A DNA stretch of 64,000 nt from Puccinia triticina (Eukaryota; Basidiomycota; Pucciniomycetes; Pucciniales; Pucciniaceae). The stretch spans positions 124,001-188,000 of the forward strand of contig NC_070570.1 in assembly GCF_026914185.1 (NCBI RefSeq), written 5' to 3'. Both the position numbers and the translations under genes were made by a program. The notes beneath the pieces are model-generated. The model saw only the letters and a program-made list of their open reading frames with translations, was not told the DNA's origin and did not search any database. Shown piece by piece: positions 59,020-64,000 of this stretch; within the stretch, counting starts at the first letter, position 1; each line of letters opens with the position of its first letter.

Positions 59020-60125
59020 GTGCAGTAGAAGCACTGCCAAATTACTATTTTTGTTATTTAGTTCCGTTGTGAACCTCTCACAATCACATGGTCACTTCCC
59101 TTGAGCGGAAAAATAGCCTTCACTTTTCGCGTGTACTGCCTGTGATCCATTGTGAATTCCTTTGATCACTCTCTGAATGATTCATGATTAAGATTATGGA
59201 CCGGTCTGAAACTGTGGCTCCAAGTTGTCACGAGCTCACTGATGTGTCTTGAGTCTCAACCATGCCAAGATAGAGTGCAAGGTTTGGGCGACACGTTTCT
59301 GGGTATTTTCTCAAGTGGAAACCATACCTGGCCGTCATATCTGCCCGATCATCAACCGGACGCGGGTGAGCGCTTGCCATTGCCTCGAATGCCCCACAAT
59401 GTTGAATTTGTTTGTGAGTTCACCCTGCAGCAATCACCCCGCTGGCTGAGGGCAGCTGGCAAGTGAGTATGTATGTATGCATCTCTACTCAGCTACATAT
59501 TGACCTTGCATCCGTTTCTCGATTTCCTATGGATGCTCAGTAGGCTCCGGCCGCGTTAGGAATACATATTTAAATCAAGTATTTCTAGCACATGAACCCT
59601 TTCGTTGCTGAAGGGTTCCTTGCATGGCGTCCGAGGGCCGATGGTGCCCACATACATATGTATGTACATACTCCGGCCGGCAGACCCTCAGGGCGGTTTC
59701 CTGACGGGTGTCCAGCAGTAATGAGCCGCCTTCTCTGCGAGATGTGAGACTGTTTTGACTGATTAACCTCACGAGAGATAGGTCACCAAAAACCAGTTGA
59801 TTTTGTTGACGCTTGGAAGTTGGGGGGACTTCAGACTTGTGATGGACAGAATCATTCGCTCGGCACTGATGCGGCCGAGGCCGACAGGGTGAGAAAACTC
59901 CCGCACCGCCGGCAAGGGGGTCTCGGTTCCCGCGCACGACGGGTGTTCGAGTCGACAGGAAATTTCCAATCCCCCATTCTGTCGGTCCTCCCACCGAGCC
60001 TTGCGTCAGGGGGCAGACTCCTGCAACTGTCAGCCCATTCGAGCCTCAGCTGAGTGCAGCTCTCCCATGGCCCGACTCCAATTTCAAACGACGTGATCTT
60101 TCATGGCGGTCAAGAGGTGGCGGCA
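59020..60125. other. Intergenic between the two secreted-protein paralogues
   Basis: No gene seen. Open frames at 59242-59466 (plus) and 59575-59994 (minus) have no domain. Confidence 0.45.
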
Positions 60126-60279
60126 GAATGGCCTATAAAATGAGGGCCCTGGTGGCTATACTTGGGGTCCACATCCGCTCACACCACCAGTTTCAGCTTC
60201 ACCCAACAGTTCCTCCCAGATCACCACATTCTTTCCGAAGTCACTTCACTCACTCACCGAGAACCATCTAACAGCGATA
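60126..60279 (+). promoter_or_regulatory. Core promoter and 5' UTR of the second secreted-protein gene
   Basis: TATA box CTATAAAA at 60133-60140, about 140 bases before the ATG, the same arrangement as in the first paralogue. Confidence 0.6.
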
Positions 60280-61247
60280 ATGCAGTCCGTAATCTACACC
60301 GTTTGCCTTTTGGCTACCAGTAAGTCACACGAAAACGCTGTCCCTGTCTTGCCAAGCGATCTCCGCTGACTTTGGTTGACTTCCCTGTTACAGTGGCTGT
60401 TGCAAGCCCCACCGAGTGAGCACCTGATCTTTGCCCAGTACTTCCCGGGCCGTGAGCTGACCACGCCGACAACCATTCACAGGGTTCAACGTAGACAGGT
60501 TGGGCTTGCCGGTATGGGGGGCATGCCCATGGGTGGCCTAGGAGGCATGGGAGGTGGTGCTACTTCGATGAGCCAGCAATCAGGCCAAGGCCACCAGGCC
60601 CAGAGCTCCTCCACGATGACTCCGTGGGGCGGTTCCCAGAGCAGCTCGGAGAGCTCATATGCCTACTCGTCTACCGACATCCAAACGCAGTTCTTCAACC
60701 CGCTGCTCGGCTCGATTGGTCAATTGAATGGTATGATCGGCGGGGGCTCGTTCTCCATGATGCAGGCCCAGCAGATGATGAGCCAAATCGCGATGCAATT
60801 GCAAGGCACATTTGGAAGCATGGGACAATGTGCTTGCATTGGACAAGTACGTCAATCCTCCTTCTTGAATCCAGCTAGACAGCGTTTCTAAGCCCATCCC
60901 CTGGGCAATCTCTAGGGCGGTATCTCGTCGGCGTTCGGCAGCGTGTTCTCGCAGCTCACCCAGGCCATAACCAGCATGAGCACCATGTTCGGCATGGGTA
61001 ACATGGGCACCATCTTGTCTCGTGCGTCTCTAGCTTCTCCCTGCGATAACTCTAACTCGGCAGACGCTGACTTGTCCCTCATCAACCAGCACTCGGCCAA
61101 CTTGGAAACAGCTTTTCGTCGTTCTCCAGCCAAATCGCGTCCTCCCAATACTCCCAAACCTACTCCTCTTTCTTGAACCCATTCATCCAAACCGTTGGCC
61201 CGATGGTTCCCGGACTCGGCTCCGCCATGGGCCCCATGTTACAATAG
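60280..61247 (+). CDS. Secreted Ser/Met/Gly-rich protein, paralogue 2 (effector-type candidate), 229 aa
   Basis: Five exons: 60280-60319, 60394-60415, 60483-60846, 60916-61021, 61090-61247, all GT-AG and in frame. A signal peptide of about 17-18 residues is split across exons 1-2, followed by a QRRQ segment that could be a processing site. A Gly/Met-rich stretch and a Ser-rich stretch precede the conserved block QLNGMIGGGSF, MMSQIAMQLQ and CACIG, matching paralogue 1. The C-terminal exon differs: it is Ser/Tyr-rich and ends without the SGMP repeats. Exons 1, 2 and 4 have the same lengths and phases as in paralogue 1. Function is unknown. Confidence 0.8.
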
Positions 61248-62398
61248 GCAACTCCTGTGTAGCTGCCCAGCGACCCGTGTGCGCACATGGAGTTCAGTCA
61301 CCACTCCCAATGCCCTAATGCCGATCACACAGACAGTTATATTACGACTTTGTTATCGTCTTTTCTTATTTTGTCACAAGATTGAACTGTCATGCCTCGA
61401 AGCGACGGCCGTCTCGTTGCTCCCACATGCTTTCCGTTACAAAATAAATTGTATTTCATCTCATTCCCCAGTGGAACGTCCCAAGGCTGTACAGCGCCCC
61501 ATAGGGCCTAGGTGAGCACGAAGCCACAAAGAGAGGTGGACGGACATGGGTTTAGTGCCAACTGTTCCCACGTGTTGTCCTCAACACTCGCGTTCGCTGG
61601 CATGCCACTCACGTGCACCGAGTCAATCGACTTCGCAAAATCCGAATGACTTTTGATTGACTTGATACAACAACGTAGGCTTTTTTCATATCCCCCCTAG
61701 TCCCCTAAGTCTAACCCAGGACCTAACCCTGAGCCTAACCTAAAGCATGGAGAGGGTGACTAGAGGGGAAAGGCATAATGAATGATGACTTTGTCTAAAT
61801 CGAAACTTGAAGTTTGGCAGGGCGGGCTCAATTTTGGCATTTTGGGCATGTTGATATTTTGGCGAAGCCCACCCTCAAAGGCTGTCTCCTGTAGCGCTGG
61901 ACGTACCCGGCCCCAGCGGGTATACCCGGTCCCGTCCCGGCGGGACTGGGTCACGGGACGACCCCGCCGTCTACGGCCTCCCGTCCCGCATATTGCGGGT
62001 ACGGTCCCGGGCTGCGTCGAGCATACCCGCGGGTACCCGCGATATTGGCAGACGGTCAGACCACGCGATAGAATCATAGACGGTGACAGACCTGTCATCG
62101 CCGGTCATGATGGAGAGAATTGGGCATCTGAAACCTGTCGATGATCGGCATAAACAGGTCATCAAGAGCTCCCCTCGATGACCGGCATAGCTTACACCGG
62201 TCATAAAGAGCTCCCCTCGATGACCGGCATAGTGTGAGCCGCTCATCGAGAGGGTTATCTACTGCCTCGATGACTGGTCTATTGGGGTCATCAATTGCTC
62301 ATTGAATGCAAAACGGTATGTTTTGTAACAAATTTTGAAGGTTAGGAAGAGGAGAAAACAGGAGATGTTTTGTACTGTCGTCTATACATTGTATGTAG
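61248..62398. other. Intergenic with a GC-rich repeat-like block
   Basis: 61890-62045 is very GC-rich with repeated CCCGTCCCG and GGGTACCCGC sequences recalling the element at 17440. No TIR or gene was defined. Confidence 0.4.
62138..62260. repeat. Degenerate tandem repeat, 37-42-bp unit, three copies
   Basis: Units begin TCGATGACCGGCATA and include AGAGCTCCCC. Confidence 0.7.
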
Positions 62399-64000
62399 TT
62401 AGTTGTCGGAGTCACCATCGGAGTCACTTTCAGATTCTTTCGCGGGGAGTTGAATAGTTGCCGAGTCCATCATCTCGTCAAAGCGCTGGTACCATTCCTT
62501 AACACAAAGGAGGCGTTTGATCGAAGAATTACTGAGGCTGTGACGTTGGGTGCCTATTATTGTTTTTGAACGCGAAAAGACGCGCTCAGATGGTGCGCTG
62601 GTGGCTGGAATTCCAAGATAACACTTGTCCATAGCAGCAAGGGAAGGGTAGACTTTTGTGTGATGCAACCAGTAGTGCAGTATATTGCACTCAAGATCCT
62701 CATTTCGCTCGGATCAATACATCTGTATCTCACCATTTAGGTCTTTGACAACAACAGCAGGAGATTGATCAAAAATGTCTGCCTCGATTACAGAGATTTT
62801 CTTAGTCTTTACAGGGTTAGTTTTCTGCGCCGATGGTGTACCTTGGCTAATTCGACTAGGGCTCCGATCAAAAGACCGAGCTTCGACCAAGAAAGTTTTC
62901 AAAATTTGACATGGTAGTAGGGTGGAGATATTGTGCTCGAGTAGGAATGATTGGGTTCGTTTGAAGTAACTTAGTTTAATCCAAGGGTCAAGAATCATTG
63001 CACAGATCGGTGCAGTCTTCTGCAATGCAAGGGTAACATATTTTCTCAGCTTTTCTATCATTTCATCCGCTGCTGGGATGAGTTGACCAGCGTCATATTG
63101 AGATCGGATGCTGGAGATTGTTCTGATGAGGGAAATGTAGATTGGAAGTGCCATGCTGAGTGTTGGGTATTTTGATCGGCAGAGAATCTTGGTGACATCA
63201 TAAAGAGGTTCCAAGAAGTTCGTCATCTGCTCCACCTTTGCCCACTCACCATCAGAGAGCGAGTATTTTACGGCTTCAGATTTTGATAGATTAGAGCTAC
63301 AAAAAGTGGAGCAGACTGTCTTCAAATCAAGAGCGCGCTTGAGCATCATATACGTGGAGTTCCAGCGGGTTTGGACGTCAAGGATCAATGTCTTTGTTTG
63401 GGCTCTGCTGTTGGAGGTTGCATCGTTGTTGTTCTGACTTTCCACAAAATCTTTAACCTTCAAGAAAGCTTCGCGGCGTTGAGGCGAGCCACGGACATAG
63501 GTTGCAAGGCCATGGATACAATTAATGATTGTTTTTAGGTTGACGCCAGCGCCATCTGGCATATCAATCAGATTGTTTGAGTCCATCTGGCTCAAAGTTA
63601 TCTCTTCCTCGGCCAGGGGGTTTGCTTTAGCACTGAAGCCAAAAACCTTAAGACCATCTTGAGCAGCGAGGTTGATCACATGGGCCATGCAGCCCAAGAG
63701 TTGGTTTTTGGCATCAAACTTTGTGTATCCTAAGTGATGTTGTACTTGCTGCGCTAGGGTTGAGTTACTCGAAGCGTTGTCGGCAGTGATGCTGACAAGT
63801 TGATTGGATATTTCCATCTCATTGATCAAATCCACAAATATGTTACCAAAGTTTTCACCAGTGTGTCGACCTGTACAGATTTCAAGTGAATGAAAAATCT
63901 GTTACGTACAATTCACAACAAACAAACAAAAGAGGCGTACCGCAGACAGTTGGCATCCCAACAACAACATCCAACATCTTCCAATCATCAGAAATGCCGT
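62399..64000 (-). pseudogene. hAT-superfamily transposase, C-terminal two thirds, one in-frame TGA; runs off the right edge
   Basis: Exons (minus) are 64000-63941 (open at the edge) and 63870-62399, joined by an intron 63940-63871 (GTACGC donor, CAG acceptor). The frame shows SITADNASSN, GCMAHVINLAAQDGL and TRWNSTYMMLKRA, all typical hAT RNase-H-core segments, then the C-terminal dimerisation domain with LGIPATSAPSERVFSRSK. A single TGA at 62714-62716 separates the core from the dimerisation domain; the frame is otherwise open. hAT transposases move by cut and paste and need the C-terminal domain for assembly, so this copy should be inactive unless the stop is read through. A cysteine-free acidic tail ends the protein. 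Its N-terminal BED finger would lie outside the window. Confidence 0.85.

Noticed and set aside
61695..61745. CTAACCC-like stretch resembling telomere repeats
   Set aside because: Only a few irregular units (CTAACCCAGG, CTAACCCTGAG); no perfect array.

Overview
The window looks like a nuclear contig from a rust fungus (Pucciniales, Puccinia-like basidiomycete). Genes have many short GT-AG introns. There is an intact DUF6589 gene, a RecQ-like helicase, rust-type secreted proteins in tandem, and a very high load of young and old transposable elements (TEs). All calls come from reading motifs and splice sites; no database search was run.

Host-like genes are few: an MTR4/DOB1 exosome helicase (35016-38916, +, 8 exons), a CSC1/OSCA/TMEM63-type channel (23365-19341, -, 12 exons, one GC-AG intron), an RRG7-like mitochondrial protein (27255-26326, -), and two tandem secreted paralogues (57974-59019 and 60280-61247, +) with matching intron positions and exon lengths. 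A 9-exon gene of unknown function lies at 811-3139 (+).

From 3960 to 10145 a RecQ-like helicase gene (+) converges on an intact 951-residue DUF6589 gene (-). The gap between them holds an array of palindromes with an ACGCGT core. I consider this the best candidate for an under-described mobile or selfish system. hAT-type sequences sit at both window edges (1-504, 62399-64000).

The rest is layered TE sequence. A gag-only LTR element (11183-15962) carries an unusually long primer binding site matching a mature tRNA-Tyr 3' half. A complete Ty3 chromovirus (27836-34403, TSD CGCAG) has one gag-pol frame broken by five TGA codons. Two solo LTRs of one family lie in opposite orientation (TSDs AAATG and ACCTG). 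A Ty3 integrase relic at 46060-48126 is interrupted by a solo LTR and two MITEs. A family of exactly 216-bp MITEs has CACTR ends and 3-bp TSDs (three copies). There are Harbinger-like and TA-flanked MITEs, a 1.86-kb element with long terminal inverted repeats, a TET/JBP-like dioxygenase relic and a transposase C-terminal fragment.

Across unrelated TE genes the in-frame stops are nearly all TGA, many where arginine is expected. This fits CGA to TGA decay of methylated CpG sites.
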